Shown: positions 53,787 to 62,888 of the stretch, piece by piece | Layout of the letters: every line of letters begins with the position of its first letter | How positions within the stretch are numbered: position 1 is the first letter of the stretch | NCBI GenBank assembly: GCA_017399905.1 | Contig: JAFQAR010000001.1 | Coordinates: 62,001-126,000, forward strand | DNA: 64,000 nucleotides | Direction of reading: 5' to 3' | Source: Bacteroidales bacterium | GTDB taxonomy: Bacteria; Bacteroidota; Bacteroidia; Bacteroidales; UBA932 | Notes under the pieces: model-generated | Told to the model about the DNA's origin: nothing | Database searches by the model: none | Seen by the model: only the letters and a program-made list of their open reading frames with translations | Program-made: the position numbers and the translations under genes

Positions 53787-54989
53787 TTAAACAAGACCGA
53801 GGAGCTTGCTTCTCGACAGCATGCAGGCTCCGATTGCGCCGGTCTTTCGTCCCAATTTCGAGAACTTTATCGTGGTGTCCCTGTTTATCATGTTCAGGGA
53901 GTGCTTGTTGATTGCGCTTTTTATCGGGAACAGCAGATAGTCTTTGGCAGAGGCGACTTCACCTCCGATGACAACCAGCTCGGGGTTGAAGATGTTGATC
54001 ATGCATGCAATGGCCTTGCCTAACGAGAATCCGATCTCCTCTATTGCTTCTATTGCAAGAACATCTTCCTTCTGGATAGCTTCGAGTATGTCATCCAGGG
54101 TGATCTCCGTCTCATTTCTGTATTTGTCGGCAAGCAGTGAAGCCCTGCCGCTTGCGAGCTTCTCCAGGAATATGCGGTGCAGGGCGGAGCCGGATGCTCC
54201 GGTTTCCAGACATCCTATCTTGCCGCACTGGCAGATCTGATTGTTGTTGAGTATAGGCATATGTCCGATCTCGCCGGAAAAACCTGATTTTCCATAGGAA
54301 AGCTTTCCGTCTGTGATCATGCCCATGCCGAGCCCCCATGTGACGTTGAAGAACAGCATGTTGCTTTCGTTGCCGGCTACACCGCATATGTATTCTCCAT
54401 ATGTCATTGCCCTGGAGTCATTGTCCACATATACGGGTTTCTTCAGCCTTTCCTTCAGCACATCCGTGATTGTACGGCCCTCTCCGAAGAAATACTCGAA
54501 GCAATAGCCGTGTTCCTTGTTGACGCGTCCGGTGATGTTGAATCCGTAAGCCCTGATCTTTGATTCATTGATTCCGGCCTTTTCTGTATGCTGTCTGATG
54601 ATCGCGCACATCTGGTCTATTGAGCTTTCGGAACTCTGAAGAATGAAGTCTATTCCGTCCTTGAAGTATGTGTTATGTCCCTTGAAGTCGGTTACGGCTA
54701 TGCTCAGGCTCTTCTTGTGGATGTCGACTCCGACGATATATCCTGCATTAGGATTAAGGCCGTAGAGGCTCGGACGTCGTCCTCCTCCTGTATCCTGCTT
54801 GCCCATATCGTCAAGGAAGCCTTCGTCTATGAGTTCTCCGACCAGTTTGGTTATGGTCGGTATGCTGCTTCCTATTTCCTTGCTGATATCTGCAATGCTG
54901 AAGTCTCCTTCATTTACACACAAGCCAAGAATCTTCTGCTTGATGATGGAATTCTTGCTGTCAATGGTACTGGCAAATGGTTCGTTCAT
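53787..54989 (-). CDS. ROK-family transcription regulator (NagC/XylR/Mlc type)
   Basis: A 400-residue protein with an N-terminal winged helix-turn-helix (FSIADISKEIGSSIPTITKLVGELIDEGFL) and a ROK sugar-kinase-like domain. The latter has VGVDIHKKSLSIAVTDFKGH, VDNDSRAMTYGEY, FNVTWGLGMGMITDGKL and the zinc motif CQCGKIGCLETGASG. The ATP-site residues are only partly kept, consistent with a sensor rather than an active kinase. It is divergent from the epimerase gene at 55222 and probably represses the carbohydrate genes downstream of it. Confidence 0.92.
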   Translation of the reverse strand: MNEPFASTIDSKNSIIKQKILGLCVNEGDFSIADISKEIGSSIPTITKLVGELIDEGFLDDMGKQDTGGGRRPSLYGLNPNAGYIVGVDIHKKSLSIAVTDFKGHNTYFKDGIDFILQSSESSIDQMCAIIRQHTEKAGINESKIRAYGFNITGRVNKEHGYCFEYFFGEGRTITDVLKERLKKPVYVDNDSRAMTYGEYICGVAGNESNMLFFNVTWGLGMGMITDGKLSYGKSGFSGEIGHMPILNNNQICQCGKIGCLETGASGSALHRIFLEKLASGRASLLADKYRNETEITLDDILEAIQKEDVLAIEAIEEIGFSLGKAIACMINIFNPELVVIGGEVASAKDYLLFPIKSAINKHSLNMINRDTTIKFSKLGRKTGAIGACMLSRSKLLGLV

Positions 54990-55057
54990 TTAGTGGTCTG
55001 GTATTGCGGCTTTTACACGTTTACGGTTCCGGTCAGGATATTTAGACCGATGTTTGG

Positions 55058-55065
55058 CAAATATA
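55058..55065 (-). promoter_or_regulatory. candidate -7 box of the ROK regulator gene
   Basis: CAAATATA on the plus strand reads TATATTTG on the minus strand, 69 bases upstream of the ROK start. No clear -33 box. Confidence 0.4.
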
Positions 55066-55157
55066 AACAGAAATTAGTTTTTCTAAAAGAAAAATTCTGT
55101 AAATCGATATAATTATTTTCTACGATTTGCCCCTATTTAATAATTTATTTTAAAAAC

Positions 55158-55189
55158 TTTGCTGTTTTTGTTGTGATTTTTTATATTTG
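55158..55189 (+). promoter_or_regulatory. promoter of the AGE-family epimerase gene
   Basis: TTTG (55158-55161), 20 bases, TATATTTG (55182-55189), 33 bases before the start. The ROK regulator likely acts in this intergenic stretch, but I see no definite operator palindrome. Confidence 0.7.
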
Positions 55190-55221
55190 CATCCGATAAT
55201 GAATCTTAACCTTTTGTCCAT

Positions 55222-56400
55222 ATGAATAAGCATGATTTCGATTTCAAGCAGCTGGCACGGCAATACAAGTCGGAGCTTCTTGACAATTGTATTCCTTTCT
55301 GGCTCGATAAGTCCCAGGATCATGAATATGGTGGGTATTTCAGTTGCCTGAACCGGGACGGAAGCATATTTGATACTGATAAGTTCATCTGGCTTCAGGG
55401 AAGGGAAGTGTGGATGTTCGCTGTCCTGTACAATAATGTCGAGAAAAAGCAGGAATGGCTTGACTGTGCAGTTCAAGGTGCTGAATTCCTCAGGAAATAT
55501 GCTCATGACGGCAATTACGATTTCTATTTCTCGGTGACAAGAGATGGCCGTCCGATCATTCATCCGTACAATATCTTCTCCAATACATTTGCATGCATGG
55601 CTTTTGCCCAGCTTGCCAAGGCTACAGGAAATGATGAATACCGGGAAATTGCGCTGAAGACCTTCCAGAGGATTCTTGATAGAAGGAACTGCCCTAAAGG
55701 CAAGTGGGAGAAGTCTTTTTCAGGGACGAGACCGATGAAGGGTTTCGCTCTTCCGATGATTATATGCAATATGGCTCTGGAGATCGAGGATATTCTTACC
55801 GACAAGGAGCTGCTTGAGAATACCATTGATGAATGTCTGTCAGAGATTCTCAATGTCTTCTACCGTCCGGAGCTTGGTGTCATGCTTGAGAATGTCGCAC
55901 CTGACGGTACGGCAGTGGACTGCTTTGAAGGACGTGAGATAAATCCGGGGCATGATCTTGAGGCTCTCTGGTTCATGATGAATCTCGGCATAAGGAGAAA
56001 TGACAAGGAGCTGATTGAAAAATGCGTCAGGATTGCCTTGGATGTCATTGAGTACGGCTGGGACAAGGAATATGGCGGCATATTCTATTTTATGGACAGC
56101 AAGGGTGCCCCTATGCAGAAACTGGAATGGGACCAGAAGCTGTGGTGGGTTCATATCGAGTCGGCGATCTGCATGCTGAAGGGCTATCAGCTCACAGGAA
56201 ACGTTCAGTGCCTGGAATGGTTCGGCAAGCTTCATGACTATATGTGGACTCACTTCAAGGACGAGGAGTATCCGGAATGGTATGGCTATCTCAACCGTAG
56301 GGGAGAAGTGCTTCTTCCTCTCAAGGGAGGCAAATGGAAAGGCTGCTTCCATGTTCCGAGAGGCCTTTATCAGATATGGCAGATTCTGGAAACGCTTTAA
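55222..56400 (+). CDS. N-acylglucosamine 2-epimerase family (AGE/RnBP) protein
   Basis: A 392-residue (alpha/alpha)6-barrel epimerase. Motifs match the AGE group more than cellobiose 2-epimerase: DKFIWLQGREVWMFAVLYN, ENVAPDGT, INPGHDLEALWFMM, QKLWWVHIESAICML and KWKGCFHVPRGLYQ, with the two catalytic His in PGHDLEA and CFHVPR. It would interconvert GlcNAc and ManNAc or a related sugar. A ROK regulator is divergent to it and a GH3 enzyme is downstream, which suggests a glycan-degradation role. A strong terminator closes the gene. Confidence 0.88.
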   Translation: MNKHDFDFKQLARQYKSELLDNCIPFWLDKSQDHEYGGYFSCLNRDGSIFDTDKFIWLQGREVWMFAVLYNNVEKKQEWLDCAVQGAEFLRKYAHDGNYDFYFSVTRDGRPIIHPYNIFSNTFACMAFAQLAKATGNDEYREIALKTFQRILDRRNCPKGKWEKSFSGTRPMKGFALPMIICNMALEIEDILTDKELLENTIDECLSEILNVFYRPELGVMLENVAPDGTAVDCFEGREINPGHDLEALWFMMNLGIRRNDKELIEKCVRIALDVIEYGWDKEYGGIFYFMDSKGAPMQKLEWDQKLWWVHIESAICMLKGYQLTGNVQCLEWFGKLHDYMWTHFKDEEYPEWYGYLNRRGEVLLPLKGGKWKGCFHVPRGLYQIWQILETL

Positions 56401-56418
56401 TCGATATCAGATAATTGT

Positions 56419-56449
56419 ACCGGCTGATGAATTTCATCGGCCGGTTTTT
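56419..56449 (+). terminator. terminator of the epimerase gene
   Basis: The stem ACCGGC-T-GATGA / TCATC-G-GCCGGT with a 3-base loop is followed by TTTTTC. One of the strongest hairpins in the window. Confidence 0.85.
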
Positions 56450-56453
56450 CTTT

Positions 56454-56485
56454 CTTGCACATGTGATTCAATTTTCGTAATTTTG
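56454..56485 (+). promoter_or_regulatory. promoter of the GH3 gene
   Basis: CTTG (56454-56457), 20 bases, TAATTTTG (56478-56485), 33 bases before the start. Confidence 0.55.
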
Positions 56486-56517
56486 TGGAATTAGTATTAA
56501 GATAACCACATTGTATT

Positions 56518-58833
56518 ATGAACCTGAACAGATTGCTGATTTTTGCATTGACTGCCTATGCGGCAGTATCATGCGGTACGACAGAAACCAAGCCGGCGAT
56601 CCCTCGTGACAATGAGATTGAAGCGAAGGTGGAACGTGTGCTTAAGGGAATGACTCTTGAGGAAAAAGTGGGTCAGATGACTCAGATAACATCTACCGCC
56701 ATTGCCAGAGGAATTGATATCCTTCCTGTAGGAGACTCGATGCTTAGGGTCCACAAAGTAGGATCCGTGCTCAATACACCGGACGGTATAGCGCAGACGC
56801 CGGAAGATTATGACAAGTTTGTCGCAGAAATCAACCGTATCTCAATTGAAACGACGGGAGTGCCGACTCTTTATGGCCTTGACCATATTCATGGAGTGTC
56901 GTATGTCCTCGGCGGAACCCTTTTCCCTCAGGAAATCAATATAGCTGCTTCATTCAACAGGGAGCATGCATATAATATGGGTAAGGTCACTGCGTATGAA
57001 AGCCGTGCAGCCAATGTCCCTTGGACATTCTCTCCAACCATGGACCTTGGACGCAATCCGGAATGGCCTCGTATGTGGGAAAGCTTCGGTGAGGATACAT
57101 ATCTCAATGCGGAGATGGCAGTTGCGGAAGTGAAAGGTATGCAGGGTGAAGATCCCAATCATGTGGGACCATTCAACATCGCTGCATGTGCAAAGCATTT
57201 CATGGGATATGGCGTACCTGTGACAGGACAGGACAGGACTCCGTCTTCGATTGCGGCCTCTGAACTTCGTGAGAAGCATTTCGAGCCTTTCAAGGAGGCT
57301 ATGCAGGCTGGTGCGCTCAGCATTATGGTCAACTCCGGCAGCAACAACGGAGTGCCGTTCCATTGCAATACGGAACTTCTGACCAAGTGGGTCAAGGAGG
57401 ATCTCAACTGGGACGGAATGATCGTGACCGACTGGGCTGACATCAACAATCTGTATACAAGGGAACGTGTGGCTTCTTCAAGGAAGGAGGCTGTAAAGCT
57501 TGCAATCAATGCAGGAATAGATATGGCTATGGTTCCTTATGACTGCCAGTTCGCTCTGGACCTTATCGAACTCGTGAAGGAAGGAGAGGTTCCGATGGAA
57601 CGTGTCGACGATGCGGCACGTCGTGTCCTCCGCCTCAAATTCCGTCTTGGCCTTTTCGATCAGCCTGATACAAGACTTGAAGATTATCCGGAATTCGGAG
57701 GTGAAGCGCATGCTAAGCTGTCGTATGAGGCTGCTGTCGAGTCTCAGGTTCTTCTGAAGAACAACGGAATACTTCCTTTGAGAAAGGACCTCAAGATCCT
57801 TGTGACCGGTCCTAATGCAAATTCTATGAGGACGCTCAACGGAGGCTGGTCATACACATGGCAGGGTGACGGAGCGTCAATCCCTCATTTCACAGACCGT
57901 TTCAATACGATTTACGAGGCTCTCGTCGAGAAGTTTGACAATGTTTCATATGTTCCGGGTGTGGAATATCACCTTAATGGTACTGACTGGCAGTTCGATG
58001 AGGCTACAGGCATCCGTGAGGCTGTGGCTGCGGCGCGCAAGTCTGAGGTCATCATTGCATGTGTGGGTGAGAATACATATTGCGAGACACCTGGCAATGA
58101 TGTGGATATGAACCTGTCAGCAAACCAGAAGAAGCTTGTCAAGGCTCTTGCCGAAACAGGAAGACCGATAATCCTCGTCCTCAATGAAGGCCGTCCGCGT
58201 ATCATCAATGATGTGGAACCTTACGCTACTGCCGTGGTCGACATTCTTCTTCCGGGAAATTATGGCGGTGACGCACTTGCTGCCCTTCTTTCCGGAGAGG
58301 AGAACTTCAGTGGAAAGCTTCCGTTCACATATCCGAAATATACCAACAAGTTTGCAGTATATGATTATAAGCCTGCAGAGAATCAGGGCACTATGTCTGG
58401 AGTCTACAACTACAATGCTGTCATGGATGTACAGTGGCCTTTCGGTCATGGACTCAGCTACACAAGGTTCGCATATTCGAATATGACTGTTTCTCAGGCG
58501 GAATTTACATCTGATGACGTGCTGAAGGTGAGTGTTGATGTTACCAATGTAGGAGAGGTAGCAGGTAAGGAAAGCGTCCTTCTCTTCTCGTCAGATGTTT
58601 ATGCAAGCTCGACTCCAGATGTCCGCCGTCTCAGGGCGTTCGACAAGGTGGAACTCGAACCTGGTGAAACAAAGACTGTAGTTTTTGAAGTGACTGCAAA
58701 GGATCTGGCTTTCGTAAACTACTACGGCAAGTGGACTCTCGAAGAAGGTGACTTCATCCTTTCAGCCGGTGACCTGAGTCAGACTGTCAGGTGTGTTGAA
58801 ACCGTTCTCTGGGACGAACCTAACATTGACTGA
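56518..58833 (+). CDS. glycoside hydrolase family 3 beta-glucosidase lipoprotein
   Basis: A 771-residue BglX-like enzyme. It has a lipoprotein signal (AYAAVSCG). The TIM barrel shows PTLYGLDHIHGVSYVLG, FPQEINIAASFN, FSPTMDLGRNPEWPRMWESFGED, IAACAKHFMGYG and the nucleophile region DGMIVTDWADINNLY, in which Asp is the catalytic nucleophile. The second alpha/beta domain (residues about 400-600) and a C-terminal fibronectin-III-like domain (DVTNVGEVAGKESVLLF) follow. It should cleave beta-linked glucosides or xylosides outside the inner membrane. It is followed 12 bases later by the putative glycosidase gene. Confidence 0.95.
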   Translation: MNLNRLLIFALTAYAAVSCGTTETKPAIPRDNEIEAKVERVLKGMTLEEKVGQMTQITSTAIARGIDILPVGDSMLRVHKVGSVLNTPDGIAQTPEDYDKFVAEINRISIETTGVPTLYGLDHIHGVSYVLGGTLFPQEINIAASFNREHAYNMGKVTAYESRAANVPWTFSPTMDLGRNPEWPRMWESFGEDTYLNAEMAVAEVKGMQGEDPNHVGPFNIAACAKHFMGYGVPVTGQDRTPSSIAASELREKHFEPFKEAMQAGALSIMVNSGSNNGVPFHCNTELLTKWVKEDLNWDGMIVTDWADINNLYTRERVASSRKEAVKLAINAGIDMAMVPYDCQFALDLIELVKEGEVPMERVDDAARRVLRLKFRLGLFDQPDTRLEDYPEFGGEAHAKLSYEAAVESQVLLKNNGILPLRKDLKILVTGPNANSMRTLNGGWSYTWQGDGASIPHFTDRFNTIYEALVEKFDNVSYVPGVEYHLNGTDWQFDEATGIREAVAAARKSEVIIACVGENTYCETPGNDVDMNLSANQKKLVKALAETGRPIILVLNEGRPRIINDVEPYATAVVDILLPGNYGGDALAALLSGEENFSGKLPFTYPKYTNKFAVYDYKPAENQGTMSGVYNYNAVMDVQWPFGHGLSYTRFAYSNMTVSQAEFTSDDVLKVSVDVTNVGEVAGKESVLLFSSDVYASSTPDVRRLRAFDKVELEPGETKTVVFEVTAKDLAFVNYYGKWTLEEGDFILSAGDLSQTVRCVETVLWDEPNID

Positions 58834-58845
58834 TGATACGGCTGC

Positions 58846-61041
58846 ATGAAGTGCTTGATCAAGAATATAGTGCTCCCGGCATGTCTTATAGCCCTGTCTT
58901 CCTGCGCATGCAGGGACAGGGCTGATGTTATAGACGGGGTCAGGACGACGTTCCAGACATCGAAGGAGTGGCGCCCTACGATAGATAACCGCGCCGATGC
59001 CGTCATGGTATATGGCGTCGGTGGTAATCCTTCTGACACAAAGGATGGGGTCATCACTTTTGAAGACAGGGTCCGTTCATGGCGTGACCGGGGATATGTC
59101 ACTCATTTCATGACCGGAATAGCCTGGGGAGGCTATGACGATTATTTTTCCGGAAAGTGGGACGGAATGATGCATTTGGATGAAGGCCAGATGCAGCAGG
59201 ATGGGGATACCATCTGGCATGGACGCATGACTCCGTATATAGTTCCTTCCATGAACTATCTCGAGTATATGAAGGAAAGGCATGTGAAGAGGGTGATAGA
59301 TGCCGGCATAGATGTGATTTTCATGGAAGAACCGGAATTCTGGAACAGGGCCGGATACAGCGAAGCTTTCAAGAAGGAATGGCGTGACTATTACGGTTCC
59401 GACTGGCTTCCTCAGCATGAGTCACCGGAAAATACTTATCTCTCGAACAAGCTCAAGTACCATCTTTATTACAGAGCCCTTGACGAAGTCTTCACCTATG
59501 CCAAGGAATATGGAAGAAGCAAAGGACGCGACATAAAGTGCTATGTCCCTACCCATTCGCTGATCAATTATTCACAATGGCAGATAGTCAGTCCTGAAGC
59601 AAGTCTGGCGTCACTTTCATGTGTTGACGGGTATATTGCCCAAGTGTGGACGGGAACATCGAGGGTGTTGAACTACTATCGTGGAAAAGCTGCGGAGAGA
59701 GTGTTTGAAACCGCCTTCCTTGAATACGGATGTATGGAATCCATGACGACTCCTACAGGACGCAAGATGTTCTTCCTGACCGATCCTATAGAAGACAGGG
59801 CTTGTGACTGGGAAGATTACAAGAGGAATTATCAGGCTACATTCACTGCACAGCTGCTTTACCCTCATGTGGCGGACTTCGAGGTCATGCCGTGGCCGGA
59901 ACGTATATATGAGGGCCTGTATCGTGTAAGTGCCGATAGCGAAGAGAGGGCACGTATACCACGTTTCTACTCAACCCAGATGCAGGTGATGGTCAATTCG
60001 CTGAACAGGATGCCTGTGTCTGACAATGTTTTGAGCGGCAGTCATGGTGTAGGAGTGATGATGTCGAACTCATTGATGTTCCAGACTTATCCTGTCCATG
60101 ACGGATATGAGGATCCACAGCTGTCGGATTTCTTCGGTCAGGTGATGCCGTTTGTAAAAAGAGGTGTTCCGGTGGAAATAGTCCATATGGAGAATCTCGG
60201 TTATCCGGAGACTCTTGCGGATATGAAGGTGCTCCTGATGTCATACTCCAATATGAAGCCGATGGATCCTGCAGCGCACAGACATCTTGTCTCCTGGGTG
60301 AAGAAAGGAGGAGTGCTGGTATACAGCGGTCGTGATGACGATCCTTTCCAGAAGGTTCCCGAGTGGTGGAATTCGGACGGAAATACCTATGCTACGGCTT
60401 CAGACCATCTTTTTGAATTGATGGGTATCCCTCATGGGGCTCAGGAAGGAGGCTATCGCTGCGGTAAGGGTTATGTCCATGTCGTACGTCAGGATCCGAA
60501 GGAGTATGTTCTTGAGGACTATGGGGAGAAAGATTTTGTGGACCTTGTAGCTTCCCTCTACCATGATGAGGCAGGCTGTGGGGAATTGAAGTTTGCAAAC
60601 AGCTTTCATCTTGAGAGAGGTATGTACGATGTCGTGGCGGTGATGACGGAAAGTGTTTCGGACGAGCCGTATAGGCTTGAGGGATTGGTTGTTGACCTTT
60701 ATGACCATAAGCTTCCGGTTATGGAGGGAGCTGTGGTTTATCCAGGAGAGCAGAGGCTGTATGTCAATCTTGACAGAGTGGATCGAAGCCGTCCTAAGAT
60801 AATAGCTTCTGCTTCGAGGGAATACGAAGAGAAGATTGAAGAAAACGGATATTCGTTTGTCGCCAAAGGACCTGTCGAGACCCTCAATGCATCAAGAATT
60901 CTTCTTCCGGCCTGTCCTGTCAGTGTGCTTGTCGACGGGAAGGAGTGTCTTGATGCAGGGAGCTGGCACGGATTGTCAGGGACTTATTTTCTTGAGTTCG
61001 GGAATTCTCCGGATGGTGTGAAGGTGGAAATCAAATGGTAA
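58846..61041 (+). CDS. putative secreted glycosidase of unrecognised family
   Basis: A 731-residue lipoprotein (lipobox ALSSC). The N-terminal 380 residues look like a TIM barrel: DVIFMEEPEFWNRAGYSEAFKKEW has a conserved-looking E-E-P-E-F-W that could hold a catalytic acid. AFLEYGCMES and DFEVMPWPERIYEG follow. Residues about 450-520 resemble the GATase-like domain of GH42-type enzymes (ADMKVLLMSYSNMKPMD, LVSWVKKGGVLVYSG). A beta-rich C-terminus ends in VEIKW. I cannot place it in a named GH family. Its link with GH3, AGE and ROK genes supports a carbohydrate role. Confidence 0.6.
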   Translation: MKCLIKNIVLPACLIALSSCACRDRADVIDGVRTTFQTSKEWRPTIDNRADAVMVYGVGGNPSDTKDGVITFEDRVRSWRDRGYVTHFMTGIAWGGYDDYFSGKWDGMMHLDEGQMQQDGDTIWHGRMTPYIVPSMNYLEYMKERHVKRVIDAGIDVIFMEEPEFWNRAGYSEAFKKEWRDYYGSDWLPQHESPENTYLSNKLKYHLYYRALDEVFTYAKEYGRSKGRDIKCYVPTHSLINYSQWQIVSPEASLASLSCVDGYIAQVWTGTSRVLNYYRGKAAERVFETAFLEYGCMESMTTPTGRKMFFLTDPIEDRACDWEDYKRNYQATFTAQLLYPHVADFEVMPWPERIYEGLYRVSADSEERARIPRFYSTQMQVMVNSLNRMPVSDNVLSGSHGVGVMMSNSLMFQTYPVHDGYEDPQLSDFFGQVMPFVKRGVPVEIVHMENLGYPETLADMKVLLMSYSNMKPMDPAAHRHLVSWVKKGGVLVYSGRDDDPFQKVPEWWNSDGNTYATASDHLFELMGIPHGAQEGGYRCGKGYVHVVRQDPKEYVLEDYGEKDFVDLVASLYHDEAGCGELKFANSFHLERGMYDVVAVMTESVSDEPYRLEGLVVDLYDHKLPVMEGAVVYPGEQRLYVNLDRVDRSRPKIIASASREYEEKIEENGYSFVAKGPVETLNASRILLPACPVSVLVDGKECLDAGSWHGLSGTYFLEFGNSPDGVKVEIKW

Positions 61042-61061
61042 ATTTATAGTCAGTTATATAT

Positions 61062-61493
61062 ATGAAGGTACAGATAGTGAATAAGTCGGCCTATCCGACT
61101 CCTGCCTATGCCACCGAAAAATCGGCCGGCATGGATCTTAAGGCAAACATAACCGAGCCTGTTGTTCTCGGTCCTCTTGAGAGGGCCATGATACCTACGG
61201 GGCTCTTCATCGCTCTTCCTGACGGAACGGAAGCCCAGGTCCGTCCACGTAGCGGACTTGCTGCCAAGTTCGGCATCTCAGTTCTGAATTCTCCGGGAAC
61301 AATAGATGCCGACTACAGGGGAGAAGTCAAGGTCATACTGGTCAATCTTTCCAACGAATCCTTTACAGTCAATCCGGGCGAGCGTATCGCGCAGATGGTG
61401 GTGGCCAGATATGAGAAGGTCGAGTGGGATGAAGTTGAGGTCCTTGATGAAACCGAGAGAGGAGAAGGCGGCTTTGGAAGCACTGGCAGATAG
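61062..61493 (+). CDS. dut: deoxyuridine triphosphatase
   Basis: A 143-residue trimeric dUTPase that hydrolyses dUTP to dUMP, keeping uracil out of DNA and feeding thymidylate synthesis. All five family motifs are present: [37 protein letters not shown] (with the catalytic Asp), [13 protein letters not shown] and the flexible C-terminal [11 protein letters not shown]. Length is exactly that expected. It lies 20 bases after the putative glycosidase gene and 12 bases before murF. Confidence 0.98.
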   Translation: MKVQIVNKSAYPTPAYATEKSAGMDLKANITEPVVLGPLERAMIPTGLFIALPDGTEAQVRPRSGLAAKFGISVLNSPGTIDADYRGEVKVILVNLSNESFTVNPGERIAQMVVARYEKVEWDEVEVLDETERGEGGFGSTGR

Positions 61494-61505
61494 TTCCGGA
61501 GTCTT

Positions 61506-62888
61506 ATGGTAAAAACAGCAGATATGACGATAGTTGAGATTTACAGCAGATTCAAGGAATGCGGTCGTGTCACAACCGATAGCCGTGGCGTGAAAGGCGG
61601 AGAAATGTTCTTCGCTTTGAAAGGTGAGAATTTTGACGGCAACGAATATGCGGCCAAGGCGCTTGAAGCGGGAGCTTCATATGCTGTAGTTGATTCGGAT
61701 TCGGCCATTGCAAGTTCGGATGACCCTCGTCTGATAAGGGTTGAAAATACGCTCAGGACTCTTCAGGAGCTTGCTCGCTGGCATAGGTCCATGACCTTTG
61801 TGGACGGTAAGCCTTTGACTGTTATAGCCTTGACCGGAACAAACGGAAAGACGACAACTAAAGAGCTTGTCCGTGAGGTCCTTTCTGTACGGTATAGGGT
61901 TACGGCCACGGAAGGAAATCTGAACAACAGCATAGGGGTTCCTCTTACCTTGCTGCGGATAGACCCGCAGACACAGATCGCTGTTGTCGAGATGGGGGCC
62001 AGTCATCCTGGAGATATCAAGGAACTTGTTGATATCGCCCTTCCGAACTACGGTCTCATTACGAATGTCGGCAAGGCTCATCTCCTTGGATTCGGAAGCT
62101 TTGAAGGTGTGATGAATACAAAGGGGGAATTGTATGACTATCTCAGAAGGACTTCCGACAAGGTCTTCCTGAATGTCGATAATGTTCATCTTTGCAGGAT
62201 GGCTGCAGAACGTAATCTGCAGAGCGATCCGGAGCGTCCGTACTCATTGGTAATCCCTTACGGACTTTCCTTCAGCAATGTGGAGGTGCTTCCTTCATCG
62301 GCTGAATATCCATATCTCAGGATGTCTTTCCCTGTCGACGGTGAGAAAGCCCCGTTTGTCCTGAATACGCATCTTGTCGGAACGTATAATGCGGACAATG
62401 TCATGGCCGCATTGGCTGTAGGAGCTCAGTTCGGTATCGGTTTCAAGGAAGCCGCAGATGCAGTTTCTGCATATGTTCCGTCAAATAACCGTTCGCAGAT
62501 GGTGAAGACGGGACGTAATACCCTGATCGTAGACGCATATAATGCAAACCCTACGAGCATGGAAGCCGCTTTGAGGAATTTTGCTGATATCGAAGCGGAG
62601 AGTAAGGTCGTTATGCTGGGAGATATGCTTGAACTCGGTGAAGATTCCATTCAGCTGCATGAGTCTGTTCTTGACATATGTGCGGGTATGAATCTTAAGG
62701 AAGTGTGTCTGGTGGGCTCGGAGTTCGGAAAGGCAATGGCTTCGCTGCCCGGAACAGCCCGCTTCAGATGGTTTGAAGATTCAGCAAAGCTGGCGGTGTG
62801 GGCAGAGTCGGAAAATCTTTCAGGTTCGGTCATACTTGTAAAGGGGTCGAGAGGCATCAGAATGGAAAAAGTGATACCAGTGCTTTAG
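61506..62888 (+). CDS. murF: UDP-N-acetylmuramoyl-tripeptide--D-alanyl-D-alanine ligase
   Basis: A 460-residue Mur ligase that adds D-Ala-D-Ala to the UDP-MurNAc-tripeptide in peptidoglycan synthesis. The N-terminal UDP-binding domain has TTDSRGVKGGEMFFALKGENFDG. The central ATPase has VIALTGTNGKTTTKEL, TEGNLNNSIGVPLTLL and VVEMGASHPGDIKEL. The C-terminal domain has DAYNANPTSMEAALRNF and MLGDMLELGE. The start could also be the second Met at 61524. Its last 32 bases overlap the convergent glycerate kinase gene. Confidence 0.97.
   Translation: MVKTADMTIVEIYSRFKECGRVTTDSRGVKGGEMFFALKGENFDGNEYAAKALEAGASYAVVDSDSAIASSDDPRLIRVENTLRTLQELARWHRSMTFVDGKPLTVIALTGTNGKTTTKELVREVLSVRYRVTATEGNLNNSIGVPLTLLRIDPQTQIAVVEMGASHPGDIKELVDIALPNYGLITNVGKAHLLGFGSFEGVMNTKGELYDYLRRTSDKVFLNVDNVHLCRMAAERNLQSDPERPYSLVIPYGLSFSNVEVLPSSAEYPYLRMSFPVDGEKAPFVLNTHLVGTYNADNVMAALAVGAQFGIGFKEAADAVSAYVPSNNRSQMVKTGRNTLIVDAYNANPTSMEAALRNFADIEAESKVVMLGDMLELGEDSIQLHESVLDICAGMNLKEVCLVGSEFGKAMASLPGTARFRWFEDSAKLAVWAESENLSGSVILVKGSRGIRMEKVIPVL

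Noticed and set aside
56950..57363. Antisense frames inside the GH3 gene
   Set aside because: Shadow frames of a confidently identified glycoside hydrolase.
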